Shown here: in pieces, positions 27,502 to 36,323 of the stretch
Position numbering within the stretch: the first letter of the stretch is position 1
How the letters are laid out: every line of letters begins with the position of its first letter
DNA from: Magnetococcus marinus MC-1
GTDB taxonomy: Bacteria; Pseudomonadota; Magnetococcia; Magnetococcales; Magnetococcaceae
Assembly: GCF_000014865.1 (NCBI RefSeq)
Contig: NC_008576.1
Location: 1,765,501 to 1,829,500, forward strand
Length of the DNA: 64,000 nt
Direction: 5' to 3'
Translations under genes and position numbers: made by a program
The notes under the pieces: model-generated
What the model was told of the DNA's origin: nothing
Database searches by the model: none
Seen by the model: only the letters and a program-made list of their open reading frames with translations

Positions 27502-28497
27502 ATGTTTGGTATACTCAATCGACGCGAAATGCTACGGGGTACAGCGGCTACGCTGTTGCTGCCGGGCATCCTAACCTCCGCCCATGCAGGGCAGGTAGCC
27601 GAGGATCCCTTGCTGCGTTATCCCTGGCTGGCACAGTGGGCCGGGGCCGATGGGCTAGACGCCCCTTGGTTGCGAGGGGTGTTTCAAAATCTGAAGAAGT
27701 ATCCCCGGGTGATCCGGGCCATGAATCATCAAGCTGAAGCCAAACCCTTTTATCTTTATCGAGAGCACGTTACCTCGCCTTGGCTCTACAAAAAGGGGCG
27801 GGAAGCGTGGCAGCAGCACCGCGCTATGCTGGAAGCCGCAGGGGCACGTTATGGGGTGGATGCCCCCTTTGTCCTAGCGTTGTGGGGGATGGAGAGCCGT
27901 TTTGGTCGTAACCAAGGGGAGCATCCGGTGTTGCGCACCCTGTTTACCTTGGCCGTGGACTATCCCCGCCGACAAACCTTCTTTCGCCAAGAGCTGCGCC
28001 ATTTTCTTATCCTCTGTCGGCAACAGGGCTGGGACCCGATGCTGTTGAAAGGCTCTTATGCTGGTGCCATGGGGCATGTGCAGATGATCCCCAGTTCCCT
28101 ACGTTATTATGCAGTGGATGGTGATGGCGATGGTCGCTTGGATGTATTTAATAACCCCATGGACGCCACCGCATCCATTGCCCATTATCTGGGTAAACAT
28201 GGCTGGGAATTAGGGGGGCCTTACCTTATCCCGGTGTACGGCATCACCGATCTAAGTGCCATCAAGTCAGCAAAGGTCAAAGAGATGCAACCTTGGTCAA
28301 GCTGGTATGCGCTTGGTGTGCGCACCCGTGGTGAGCCACCGCCAGCGGAACGAGCAATGGCCTTGATCGCCCTAGAGGAGCAGGATGGCCTGCGTTATTA
28401 TGGGGTTTTTAATAATTTTCGGGTGATATTGGATTGGAACCGCTCCACCCGCTTTGCCAAAGTGGTGGGTGAGTTGGCGGAAGGATTTGTGCTGTGA
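27502..28497 (+). CDS. mltB: Lytic murein transglycosylase B
   Basis: This periplasmic enzyme cleaves peptidoglycan strands to 1,6-anhydro-muropeptides. The catalytic glutamate is E131 in ALWGMESRFGRNQG. Other family motifs are YAGAMGHVQMIPSSL, a DGDGDGRLDVFN segment (EF-hand-like, seen in the MltB/Slt35 group) and ATASIAHYLGKHGW. The N-terminus NRREMLRGTAATLLLPGILTSAHA has two arginines before a hydrophobic stretch and an AxA cleavage site, so Tat export is possible. It has no lipobox, unlike E. coli MltB. It heads a cell-wall block with rlpA and dacC. Confidence 0.9.
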   Translation: MFGILNRREMLRGTAATLLLPGILTSAHAGQVAEDPLLRYPWLAQWAGADGLDAPWLRGVFQNLKKYPRVIRAMNHQAEAKPFYLYREHVTSPWLYKKGREAWQQHRAMLEAAGARYGVDAPFVLALWGMESRFGRNQGEHPVLRTLFTLAVDYPRRQTFFRQELRHFLILCRQQGWDPMLLKGSYAGAMGHVQMIPSSLRYYAVDGDGDGRLDVFNNPMDATASIAHYLGKHGWELGGPYLIPVYGITDLSAIKSAKVKEMQPWSSWYALGVRTRGEPPPAERAMALIALEEQDGLRYYGVFNNFRVILDWNRSTRFAKVVGELAEGFVL

Positions 28498-28538
28498 GCC
28501 CAAGCGCGGCCAGCCCACGAATGAGGGAGTTTAGCCGG

Positions 28539-29387
28539 ATGTTAAGAACGCTGTTAGTGGGGGTGTTTTTGTTGGTGCTGGCGGGTTGTAGTGTGACGCC
28601 GCCCCCGCCCCCCCCCGTAAGCCAACCTTCGTTACCTGTTCCTCACGTTAAGGTTGGGGAGCCCTATAGTATTGAGGGCATTACCTACCGCCCCGTGCCC
28701 ACGGCTAGGGGTTATGATGCGGTGGGGGTCGCCTCTTGGTATGGTTCGCAATTTCATGGTAAACCCACTGCCAACGGTGAAATTTTTGATATGCATGCCA
28801 TGACGGCGGCACATAAAACCTTGCCGTTGCCCTCGATTGCGCAAGTGACCAACTTAAGCAATGGGCGGCGGGTTATTGTGCGCATTAATGATCGGGGGCC
28901 CTTTGTCGGGGATCGGTTGATTGACATGTCCTACGAAGCGGCGCGGCGTTTGGGTTTTGCGGTGCAGGGTACCACTAAGGTACGCATTCAAGCCTTGAGT
29001 GGCGAGCCCAAGCTACAGCATGAGCCGCAGGATATGCAGGTACCGACAGAGGCCGCCCATCCCGCTACACGAGAGGTGAAGGCACCCATAGTGCAACGCA
29101 ATGAGGAGCCCCCCATCTCGGTGGCTGAAAATAGACGGCGCACCCAGGCACTGCCTACCCGTCAGGTACTGGTGCAAGTTGGGGCGTTTTCTAATCAAGG
29201 AAATGCCCATCGGGTTGTTAAGCGCATTGATCATCTTGGGGCCGCCCGCATAGAACCGGTTCCCAATCAGCAGCCGCCGTTGTATCGTGTCAGGCTGGGT
29301 CCGTTGAATGCGGATGGGTCGCTGGATGAGTTGTTAAAAAAATTGGTGGCTTTGGGCTTTCCGAGTAGTCGTCTTATTGACCCCTAG
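28539..29387 (+). CDS. rlpA: RlpA lipoprotein with SPOR domain
   Basis: RlpA proteins are septal lipoproteins; in some bacteria they cleave naked glycan strands. The N-terminus MLRTLLVGVFLLVLAGCS has a clear lipobox (LAGC). The double-psi beta-barrel follows: GVASWYGSQFHGKPTANGEIFD, TAAHKTLPLPS and IVRINDRGPFVGDRLIDMS, including the conserved His and Asp. A C-terminal SPOR domain (QVLVQVGAFSNQGNAHRVVKRI...) binds peptidoglycan lacking stem peptides. The ATG at 28539 has GAGGGAG nine bases upstream and gives a proper signal sequence; a GTG at 28494 overlapping the mltB stop is an alternative. It is clearly in operon with mltB. Confidence 0.9.
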   Translation: MLRTLLVGVFLLVLAGCSVTPPPPPPVSQPSLPVPHVKVGEPYSIEGITYRPVPTARGYDAVGVASWYGSQFHGKPTANGEIFDMHAMTAAHKTLPLPSIAQVTNLSNGRRVIVRINDRGPFVGDRLIDMSYEAARRLGFAVQGTTKVRIQALSGEPKLQHEPQDMQVPTEAAHPATREVKAPIVQRNEEPPISVAENRRRTQALPTRQVLVQVGAFSNQGNAHRVVKRIDHLGAARIEPVPNQQPPLYRVRLGPLNADGSLDELLKKLVALGFPSSRLIDP

Positions 29388-29429
29388 GGTGGGGTCAGAT
29401 GGCTAGAGTAAAAACCGATCTTTCATCAG

Positions 29430-30590
29430 ATGGAATGGATGAAAACTATGTCTTTTAAGTTGTTGCGTAACACGATGTTGGCTCTAATGGTCACTATTCT
29501 GGCTGGAAGTCAGGCCTGGGCCGAAGGGCTACCTTTTCACGTGCGCGCCAAAGCGGCGATCATGGGGGATATTGACAGTGGTGCCATCCTGTTTGATCAA
29601 AACAGTGATATGCCGTTGCCACCGGCCTCTTTGACCAAGGTAATGACCCTCTATTTGCTCTATGAAGCGCTGCAAAAAGGGGATATTACCTTGGAGACCT
29701 CCATGCCGGTCAGCCGCAACGCTTGGCAGCGGGAAGGCTCTAAAACCTTCGTCAAAGTGGGGGATAAGATCCGGGTTGAGGATCTTATTCGTGGCATCGC
29801 CGTGCAGAGCGGTAATGATGCCTGTGTGGTGGTAGCGGAGTATCTGGGGGGCTCTGAAAAGGGTTTTGCTGATATGATGAACGCCAAAGCCGCCGCATTG
29901 GGTATGGAGGCCTCTCACTTTGCCAATGCATCGGGCTTGCCCGCGCCGGGTCATCAGAGTAGCGCACGGGATTTTTTTATCTTAACAGCGGCCTTGATGA
30001 AGCATTTCCCCGAGTATGCCCACTATGTGCAGCAGAAGGAGTATACCTTTAATGGTATCCGCCAAGTAAACCGCAACCATTTGCTGTGGAAGGATAAATA
30101 CATTACTGGCCTGAAGACGGGTCATACCAGCGAGGCGGGCTATTGTTTGATCGCCGTGCGGGAAAAAGATGGCCAGCGGCTCTGCTCGGTGGTGATGGGA
30201 TCCAGCAGTACCGAGGTACGGGAAGAGGAGTCTATGCGTTTGCTGCACTATGGTAATCGCTCGTTTGAAACGGTTAACCTGTTTGAAGCTGGCGCCACAG
30301 TACGCACCCTGCGGGTATGGAAGGGCAGCCAGAAAGAGGTGGATGGGGTGATCTATAACCCCATGCGTATTACCGTGCCTAAGCGTCAGCGGGGTGCCTT
30401 GGAGGCCGGCATTGTGTTTAATGAGCCGCTGGTTGCTCCGGTGCGGCAGGGTCAAGCGCTGGGTTCTTTGGTGGTTAAGTTAGAGGGGCAAGAGGTCATG
30501 CGGCAGCCGGTTGTGGCCAAGAATGAGGTGCCAGAGGGTAATCTTATGGTGGTTTTGTTGGACGCGATCCGTTTGCAGTTGGGCTGGTAG
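29430..30590 (+). CDS. dacC: D-alanyl-D-alanine carboxypeptidase (PBP5/6 type)
   Basis: The enzyme removes the terminal D-Ala of peptidoglycan pentapeptides at the outer face of the inner membrane. All three penicillin-binding motifs are present: S67-L-T-K70, S127-G-N129 and K229-T-G-H. A signal peptide (LALMVTILAGSQAWA) precedes the catalytic domain, and a beta-rich PBP5 C-terminal domain follows. The final LLDAIRLQLGW is the expected amphipathic anchor. Three ATGs lie close together (29430, 29439, 29448) without a strong ribosome-binding site, so the exact start is open. It follows rlpA after 42 bp and probably belongs to the same transcript. Confidence 0.92.
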   Translation: MEWMKTMSFKLLRNTMLALMVTILAGSQAWAEGLPFHVRAKAAIMGDIDSGAILFDQNSDMPLPPASLTKVMTLYLLYEALQKGDITLETSMPVSRNAWQREGSKTFVKVGDKIRVEDLIRGIAVQSGNDACVVVAEYLGGSEKGFADMMNAKAAALGMEASHFANASGLPAPGHQSSARDFFILTAALMKHFPEYAHYVQQKEYTFNGIRQVNRNHLLWKDKYITGLKTGHTSEAGYCLIAVREKDGQRLCSVVMGSSSTEVREEESMRLLHYGNRSFETVNLFEAGATVRTLRVWKGSQKEVDGVIYNPMRITVPKRQRGALEAGIVFNEPLVAPVRQGQALGSLVVKLEGQEVMRQPVVAKNEVPEGNLMVVLLDAIRLQLGW

Positions 30591-30707
30591 AGCGAGATCT
30601 TATTTTCACGGGCCAAATGGTTTTTTTGTTAAGGGGGAGAGGCATGCTTGGGTTATCCTTAACATTTTCTGTTGGTCAGACGGCGAGAACTGGGTTTAGG
30701 AGAGTGA

Positions 30708-31169
30708 ATGGTGTTGGAAATTGGAGCGAGCATACCGAGTCTAAGCCTACCTGATCAAAGCGGCGAAGAGCGGTCGTTAAAAGAATTGCTGGGGGAAAAG
30801 GGGGCCGTGATCTATTTTTACCCCAAAGATAACACCCCTGGCTGCACCACCGAGGCACAGGATTTTGAGGCTCTCAAGGGTGAATTCGCCGCTAAGGGAT
30901 ATACTATTATTGGCATCTCTAAGGATTCGGTCAAATCCCACACCAATTTCATTAGTAAGTATGATCTAAGCTTCACCCTGCTGGCCGATGTTGAGGTAAA
31001 GGGGTGCGAGGCGTTTGGGGTGTGGCAAGAGAAGAAAAACTATGGCAAAACCTACATGGGTATTGTGCGTTCGACCTTTGTGGTGGATGGTGACGGGGTG
31101 GTAAGTCACGTTTACAAAAAAGTGCAGGTTAAAGAGCATGCCCAGAAAGTCTTGGCAGCGCTGGGGTGA
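30708..31169 (+). CDS. bcp: Bcp/PrxQ-type peroxiredoxin
   Basis: This cytoplasmic thiol peroxidase reduces H2O2 and organic peroxides. The peroxidatic cysteine is C46 in YFYPKDNTPGCTTEAQDF. The nearby resolving cysteine found in many Bcp proteins (four to five residues later) is missing: A50 and Q51 stand there. The only other cysteine is C100 in VKGCEAFGVW. The rest of the fold (GISKDSVKSHTNF, YGVW-like, MGIVRSTFVVDGDG) is standard. GGAG sits a few bases before the ATG. It stands between dacC and the PopZ-like gene without an obvious functional link. Confidence 0.9.
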   Translation: MVLEIGASIPSLSLPDQSGEERSLKELLGEKGAVIYFYPKDNTPGCTTEAQDFEALKGEFAAKGYTIIGISKDSVKSHTNFISKYDLSFTLLADVEVKGCEAFGVWQEKKNYGKTYMGIVRSTFVVDGDGVVSHVYKKVQVKEHAQKVLAALG

Positions 31170-31237
31170 GTGTGGTTTAAAAAACGGATCACAGGTGCGG
31201 GTCGGTTGGGTTTGCTTTGGTAAGAAAGGGTGGCGCG

Positions 31238-33325
31238 GTGTCTGAAGGAAAAGGTCCATCGATGGAGGAGATCCTCGCTTCTCTGGAAGAGATTCTTGAC
31301 GAGGCAGAGGATGATCAACACGGCTTGGAGGCTCTGCGTGCCAAGCCTTACCCGAGTATGGCGGTGGGTGGGGAGCCTACTCCCCGTTTTGAGTGGGCCG
31401 ATGAAGACGATACCAGCGAACAAAATAGGCTTTATATGGCCGATCCGTTTGCCCCCGACCAGGCTGAAGAAGCGGGAGATGGGGCGGTAGCGTCTGAGGA
31501 TGAGATTGTCGATCTCTCGGGTATGGAGACCGTTGCTGTTGTCGAGGAAGCCGTCGAGGAAGCCGCCGAAGAAGTCGCCGAAGAAGAGGCCGAGGAAGTC
31601 GCCGAAGAAGAGGCCGAGGAAGTCGCCGAAGAAGAGGCCGAGGAAGTCGCCGAAGAAGAGGCTGAGCAAGCCGTCGAGGAAGAGGCTGAGGAAGTCGCCG
31701 AAGAAGAGGCTGAGGAAGAGGCCGAAGAAGAGGCCGAGGAAGTCGCCGAAGAAGAGGCCGAGGAAGTCGCCGAAAAAGAGGCCGAGGAAGTCGCCGAAGA
31801 AGAGGCCGAGGAAGTCGCCGAAGAAGAGGCCGAGGAAGTCGCCGAAGAAGAGGCCGAGGAAGTCGCCGAAGAAGAGGCCGAGGAAGTCGCCGAAGAAGAG
31901 GCCGAGGAAGTCGCCGAAGAAGAGGCCGAGGAAGTCGCCGAAGAAGAGGCTGAGGAAGTCGCCGAAGAAGAGGCTGAGGAAGTCGCCGAAGAAGAGGCTG
32001 AGGAAGTCGCCGAAGAAGAGGCCGAGGAAGTCGCCGAAGAAGAGGCCGAGGAAGTCGCCGAAGAAGAGGCCGAGGAAGTCGCCGAAGAAGAGGGCGAGGA
32101 AGTCGCCGAAGAAGAGGCCGAAGAAGAGGCCGAAGAAGAGGCCGAAGAAGAGGCCGAAGAAGAGGCCGAGGAAGTCGCCGAGGAAGTCGCCGAAGAAGAG
32201 GCTGAGCAAGCCGCCGAAGAAGAGGCTGAGCAAGCCGCCGAAGAAGAGGCTGAGGAAGTCGCCGAAGAAGAGGCTGAGCAAGCCGCCGAAGAAGAGGCTG
32301 AGGAAATCGCCGAAGAAGAGGCTGAGGAAATCGCCGAAGAAGAGGCTGAGGAAATCGCCGAAGAAGAGGCTGAGGAAGTCGCCGAAGAAGAGGCTGAGGA
32401 AGCCGCCGAAGAAGAGGCTGAGGAAGCCGCCGAAGAAGAGGCTGAGGAAGCCGCCGAAGAAGAGGCTGAGCAAGCCGCCGAAGAAGAGGCTGAGCAAGCC
32501 GCCGAAGAAGAGGCCGAGGAAGTCGCCGAAGAAGAGGCTGAGCAAGTCGCCGAAGAAGAGGCTGAGCAAGTCGCCGAAGAAGAGGCCGAGGAAGTCGCCG
32601 AAGAAGAGGCCGAGGAAGCCGCCGAAGAAGAGGCTGAGCAAGCCGCCGAAGAGGAGGCAGAGGAAGTCGCCGAAGAAGATGCCGAGGAAGTCGCCGAAGA
32701 AGAGGCCGAGGAAGTCGCCGAAGAAGATGCCGAGGAAGTCGCCGAAGAAGAGGCCGAGGAAGTCGCCGAAGAAGAGGCCGAGGAAGTCGCCGAAGAAGAG
32801 GCTGAGGAAGTCGTCGAAGAAGAGGCCGAGGAAGTCGCCGAAGAAGAGGCCGAGGAAGTCGCCGAAGAAGAGGCCGAGGAAGTCGCCGAAGAAGAGGCCG
32901 AGGAAGTCGCCGAAGAAGAGGCCGAGGAAGTCGCCGAAGAAGAGGCCGAGGAAGTCGCCGAAGAAGAGGCCGAGGAAGTCGCCGAAGAAGAGGCTGAGGA
33001 AGCCGCCGAAGAAGAGGCTGAGGAAGCCGCCGAAGAAGAGGCTGAGGAAGCCGCCGAAGAAGAGGCTGAGGAAGCCGCCGAAGAAGAGGCTGAGCAAGCC
33101 GCCGAAGAAGAGGCTGAGCAAGCCGCCGAAGAAGAGGCTGAGCAAGCCGCCGAAGAAGAGGCTGAGCAAGCGGATGAAAAAGGGACGGTGCCGGATTCAG
33201 TCAACGCCGAGGCTATTTTGGCGCTTGCCCGGGAGATTGCCGAGCAGATGATTCGCGAGCAGCTTCCGGAACTTCTGGAGAAAATTATCCGGGAAGAGGT
33301 GGAGCGCGTGCGTCGCGGTCAATAG
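31238..33325 (+). CDS. popZ: PopZ-family polar organising protein with giant acidic repeat linker
   Basis: The N-terminus (from GTG 31238, with AAGGG upstream) contains GPSMEEILASLEEILDEAED, the conserved DUF2497/PopZ start. The C-terminus (LALAREIAEQMIREQLPELL...IIREEVERVRRG) matches the PopZ oligomerisation helices. Caulobacter PopZ forms condensates at the poles, anchors ParB-parS and recruits cell-cycle proteins; its ends are joined by a short acidic, disordered linker. Here that linker is replaced by about 540 residues of an 8-residue unit EVAEEEAE with I/A and E/Q variants, making a protein of 695 residues, several times the usual length. The gene lies directly upstream of valS, as in many Alphaproteobacteria, which supports the call. 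An upstream TTG at 31217 is less likely as start. Confidence 0.78.
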   Translation: MSEGKGPSMEEILASLEEILDEAEDDQHGLEALRAKPYPSMAVGGEPTPRFEWADEDDTSEQNRLYMADPFAPDQAEEAGDGAVASEDEIVDLSGMETVAVVEEAVEEAAEEVAEEEAEEVAEEEAEEVAEEEAEEVAEEEAEQAVEEEAEEVAEEEAEEEAEEEAEEVAEEEAEEVAEKEAEEVAEEEAEEVAEEEAEEVAEEEAEEVAEEEAEEVAEEEAEEVAEEEAEEVAEEEAEEVAEEEAEEVAEEEAEEVAEEEAEEVAEEEAEEVAEEEAEEVAEEEGEEVAEEEAEEEAEEEAEEEAEEEAEEVAEEVAEEEAEQAAEEEAEQAAEEEAEEVAEEEAEQAAEEEAEEIAEEEAEEIAEEEAEEIAEEEAEEVAEEEAEEAAEEEAEEAAEEEAEEAAEEEAEQAAEEEAEQAAEEEAEEVAEEEAEQVAEEEAEQVAEEEAEEVAEEEAEEAAEEEAEQAAEEEAEEVAEEDAEEVAEEEAEEVAEEDAEEVAEEEAEEVAEEEAEEVAEEEAEEVVEEEAEEVAEEEAEEVAEEEAEEVAEEEAEEVAEEEAEEVAEEEAEEVAEEEAEEVAEEEAEEAAEEEAEEAAEEEAEEAAEEEAEEAAEEEAEQAAEEEAEQAAEEEAEQAAEEEAEQADEKGTVPDSVNAEAILALAREIAEQMIREQLPELLEKIIREEVERVRRGQ
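31557..33170 (+). repeat. 24-bp tandem repeat array inside the PopZ-like gene
   Basis: About 65 imperfect copies of a 24-bp unit encode EVAEEEAE. Variation is mostly GTC/GCC/ATC at the second codon, GAG/CAA at the first and GCC/GCT in the second alanine. Twelve-base half units occur near 31700-31740 and 32110-32170. Variants are clustered in runs (an ATC block near 32305-32360, GCC blocks near 32400-32460 and 33000-33080, Asp-containing copies near 32677-32730). This indicates stepwise block duplication. Because the period is a multiple of three and the unit lacks stops, other frames on both strands also stay open. Confidence 0.95.
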
Positions 33326-33349
33326 TCCAAACCACCGGTAAATTAAGGC

Positions 33350-33380
33350 AAAGGGCGCTGATGCCACAGCGCCCTTTGTT
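33350..33380 (+). terminator. Hairpin terminator after the PopZ-like gene
   Basis: AAAGGGCGCTG (33350-33360) pairs perfectly with CAGCGCCCTTT (33367-33377) around a six-base loop, 25 bp past the stop codon. Only a short T run follows, so termination may be partial and valS could be reached by read-through. Confidence 0.7.
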
Positions 33381-33436
33381 GTCGAACTAGGTATCACCTA
33401 CAGGGCCTATGCCCTTGCCAGAGAAGAGAAGATCCC

Positions 33437-36226
33437 ATGCAGGAAACATCGTTGCCAAAATCCTATGACCCCACCGGTGTGGAACAGCGCTGGTATCAAA
33501 CCTGGGAAGAGCAGGGGTGTTTTAAACCCAGTGGTCTAAGTGCGGCCAACGCCTACTGCATCATGATCCCCCCCCCCAATGTGACCGGCAGCCTGCATAT
33601 GGGGCACGCTTTTCAAGATACCATCATGGATGCCCTGATCCGCTACAACCGCATGCAGGGGCATAATACCCTGTGGCAGTGTGGGACCGATCATGCCGGC
33701 ATCGCCACCCAAATGGTGGTGGAACGGCAACTCGAAGCCGAGGGTAAAAGCCGCCACGATCTTGGCCGCGATGCCTTTATTGAACGGGTTTGGGAGTGGA
33801 AAGCCAGCAGTGGTAACACCATTACCAAACAGCTCCGCCGAATGGGGGCTTCCTGCGATTGGAGCCGTGAACGCTTTACCATGGATGACGGACTCTCCGA
33901 GGCGGTCAAAGAGGTGTTTGTTCGCCTCTATGAAGAAGATTTAATCTACCGTGGTAAGCGCTTGGTCAACTGGGACCCGGTGTTGCACACGGCGGTTTCG
34001 GATCTGGAAGTAATCAGCGAGGAAGAGCAGGGCCACATGTGGCACATGCGCTACCCCATGGTCGAGGGCGATGGCTTTTTGGTGGTGGCAACCACTCGAC
34101 CAGAAACCATGCTGGGGGATAGCGCCGTGGCGGTGCATCCCGAAGACGCGCGCTACCAGCATCTGATCGGCAAGCAGGTGGTGTTGCCCTTGACGGGTCG
34201 CACCATTCCTGTGATCGGGGATGACTATGTTGATCCTGAGTTTGGTTCTGGCTGTGTCAAGATCACACCAGCCCACGATTTTAATGACTATGAGGTAGGC
34301 AAACGGCACAATCTGCCCCAAATGAGCATCTTTACCGTGGATGCCTGCATCAATGAGGATGCCCCAGCCCGCTACCGGGGAATGGATCGCTACGAGGCGC
34401 GTAAACGCATTGTGGAGGATCTGCAAGAGGCAGGTTTGCTGGAAAAAATAGTCGACCACAAACTCATGGTGCCCCGTGGTGACCGTACCAAGGCAGTCAT
34501 TGAGCCGTTGTTGACCGATCAATGGTTTGTGACCACCGCCCCCTTGGCCGCTGAGGCGATTAAGGTGGTGGAAGAGGGGCGCATTAAATTTGTACCGGAA
34601 AACTGGTCCAAAACCTATTTTGAATGGATGCGGAATATTCAAGATTGGTGCATCAGTCGCCAGATATGGTGGGGCCACCGCATTCCCGCTTGGTATGGTC
34701 CCGATGGTCAGGTGTTTGTCTGCCGCACCCAAGAGGAAGCGTCCCAAAAAGCCAGCCAGCACTACGGTAAGCCGGTGGCGCTAACCCAAGATAATGATGT
34801 GCTGGATACCTGGTTCTCATCGGCACTATGGACCTTTTCGACCCTGGGTTGGCCAGAAAAAAGCCAAGAATTGGCCTCTTTTCACCCCACAAACGTGCTG
34901 GTTACAGGTTTTGACATTATCTTTTTTTGGGTAGCCCGCATGATTATGATGGGGCTGAAATTTACCGATGAAGTGCCCTTTCATACCGTCTATGTGCATG
35001 GTCTGGTGCGCGATGGCGAGGGGCATAAAATGAGCAAATCCAAGGGTAATGTCTTGGACCCGTTGGATCTGATCGACGGTATTAGCTTGGAGGATCTGGT
35101 GGCCAAGCGTACGCGGGATATGATGCAGCCCCATCTGGCCAAAAAGATTGAAAAACAGACCCGTAAAGAGTTCCCCGATGGCATCGCCGCCGCAGGTACG
35201 GATGCCTTGCGCTTTACCTTGGCATCGTTGGCGACCCAGGGGCGGGATATCAAGTTTGACCTGGGACGGATGGAGGGCTACCGTAATTTTTGCAATAAGT
35301 TATGGAATGCCTCGCGCTTTGTGCTCATGAATGCAGAGGGCCAGGATTGCGGGCTGGAACGGGTGGATCTGCCCCTATCGGTGACCGATCAGTGGATTGT
35401 GAGCAAATTTCAGCGCACCGCCCGGGATGTTACACAGGATATTGAAAATTATCGCTTTAGCGATGCGGCCAATACGCTCTATCAATTTTTGTGGGGCAGT
35501 TATTGCGACTGGTACTTAGAGATGGTGAAAACCACGCTCTATGATGAGAACGCCGCAGAGGCGGCCAAAGCGGCGGTACGGCACACCATGGTTGGGGTGT
35601 TGGAGGCCTCCTTGCGGCTGCTCCATCCGTTGATGCCCTTTATTACCGAAGAGTTGTGGCAAAAGCTGGCCCCTCTGGCGGGCAAGCCCGCAGGTAGCAT
35701 TATGCTGGCCCCTTGGCCCGAGGCCGATGAAGGCCGTATTTTAGACCAAATTGAGAGCGAAATTGACTGGGTGCAGCGCTTTACCAGCACCATTCGTGGT
35801 ATCCGTAGTGAAATGGATATCCCTCCCAGCAAAAAGATCCAGGTCTTGGTGCGTGGTGACGACAGTGCGGTGGCCCGTCTGCGGCGCCATGTGAGTACCG
35901 TTACCGCCCTGGCCAAATTGGAGGGGTGGGCGGTGTTGCAGGATGAGGCTCCGCAAGGCTGCGCCACGGGGGTGTTGGAGGATATGCAGCTGTATATCCC
36001 CATGAAGGGCCTCATTGATGTGGCCGCCGAGAGCGCCCGTTTGCAAAAAAGCTTGGATAAGCTGGATGCCGATTGGCAGCAAGTCACAAGAAAACTGAGC
36101 AACGAAAATTTTATTGCCAAGGCCAATCCCGAAGTGGTTGCCAAAGAGCGGGATAAAGCCAATGAACTGATGGAAAAAAAGCGTGCCGTGCAGGAGGCTC
36201 TAACACGCATTCAGGCCATGGCATAG
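33437..36226 (+). CDS. valS: Valyl-tRNA synthetase
   Basis: The 929-residue class I synthetase charges tRNA-Val. The ATP-binding HIGH motif appears as H54-M-G-H57 in [15 protein letters not shown], and KMSKSKGN lies near residue 531. The editing domain is recognisable by [18 protein letters not shown], and the C-terminal region ends in the coiled-coil arm ([28 protein letters not shown]) typical of ValRS. The stretch [26 protein letters not shown] right after KMSKS is also found in proteobacterial ValRS. AGAAGAG precedes the ATG. It lies just downstream of the PopZ-like gene. Confidence 0.97.
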   Translation: MQETSLPKSYDPTGVEQRWYQTWEEQGCFKPSGLSAANAYCIMIPPPNVTGSLHMGHAFQDTIMDALIRYNRMQGHNTLWQCGTDHAGIATQMVVERQLEAEGKSRHDLGRDAFIERVWEWKASSGNTITKQLRRMGASCDWSRERFTMDDGLSEAVKEVFVRLYEEDLIYRGKRLVNWDPVLHTAVSDLEVISEEEQGHMWHMRYPMVEGDGFLVVATTRPETMLGDSAVAVHPEDARYQHLIGKQVVLPLTGRTIPVIGDDYVDPEFGSGCVKITPAHDFNDYEVGKRHNLPQMSIFTVDACINEDAPARYRGMDRYEARKRIVEDLQEAGLLEKIVDHKLMVPRGDRTKAVIEPLLTDQWFVTTAPLAAEAIKVVEEGRIKFVPENWSKTYFEWMRNIQDWCISRQIWWGHRIPAWYGPDGQVFVCRTQEEASQKASQHYGKPVALTQDNDVLDTWFSSALWTFSTLGWPEKSQELASFHPTNVLVTGFDIIFFWVARMIMMGLKFTDEVPFHTVYVHGLVRDGEGHKMSKSKGNVLDPLDLIDGISLEDLVAKRTRDMMQPHLAKKIEKQTRKEFPDGIAAAGTDALRFTLASLATQGRDIKFDLGRMEGYRNFCNKLWNASRFVLMNAEGQDCGLERVDLPLSVTDQWIVSKFQRTARDVTQDIENYRFSDAANTLYQFLWGSYCDWYLEMVKTTLYDENAAEAAKAAVRHTMVGVLEASLRLLHPLMPFITEELWQKLAPLAGKPAGSIMLAPWPEADEGRILDQIESEIDWVQRFTSTIRGIRSEMDIPPSKKIQVLVRGDDSAVARLRRHVSTVTALAKLEGWAVLQDEAPQGCATGVLEDMQLYIPMKGLIDVAAESARLQKSLDKLDADWQQVTRKLSNENFIAKANPEVVAKERDKANELMEKKRAVQEALTRIQAMA

Positions 36227-36323
36227 GGCGTGCTGTTTAAAGCAATTGCCCAGGGGCTAGGGCTTGTGTCACAATTGGTGCGTGGCTTTTATCAACCAAC
36301 CCAGGTCTTAAGAGTTTGGAAAT

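Noticed and set aside
31112-33204. Very long frames antisense and out of frame in the repeat array (685 aa and 590 aa on the minus strand, 583 aa on the plus strand)
   Set aside because: They are by-products of a stop-free 24-bp repeat. They have monotonous Phe/Leu/Gly, Ser/Ala or Lys/Arg/Pro composition and no recognised domain or start signal. The in-frame reading has conserved PopZ-like ends.
33941-34762. 273-codon minus-strand frame inside valS
   Set aside because: Antisense to conserved ValRS editing and catalytic sequence; no independent support.
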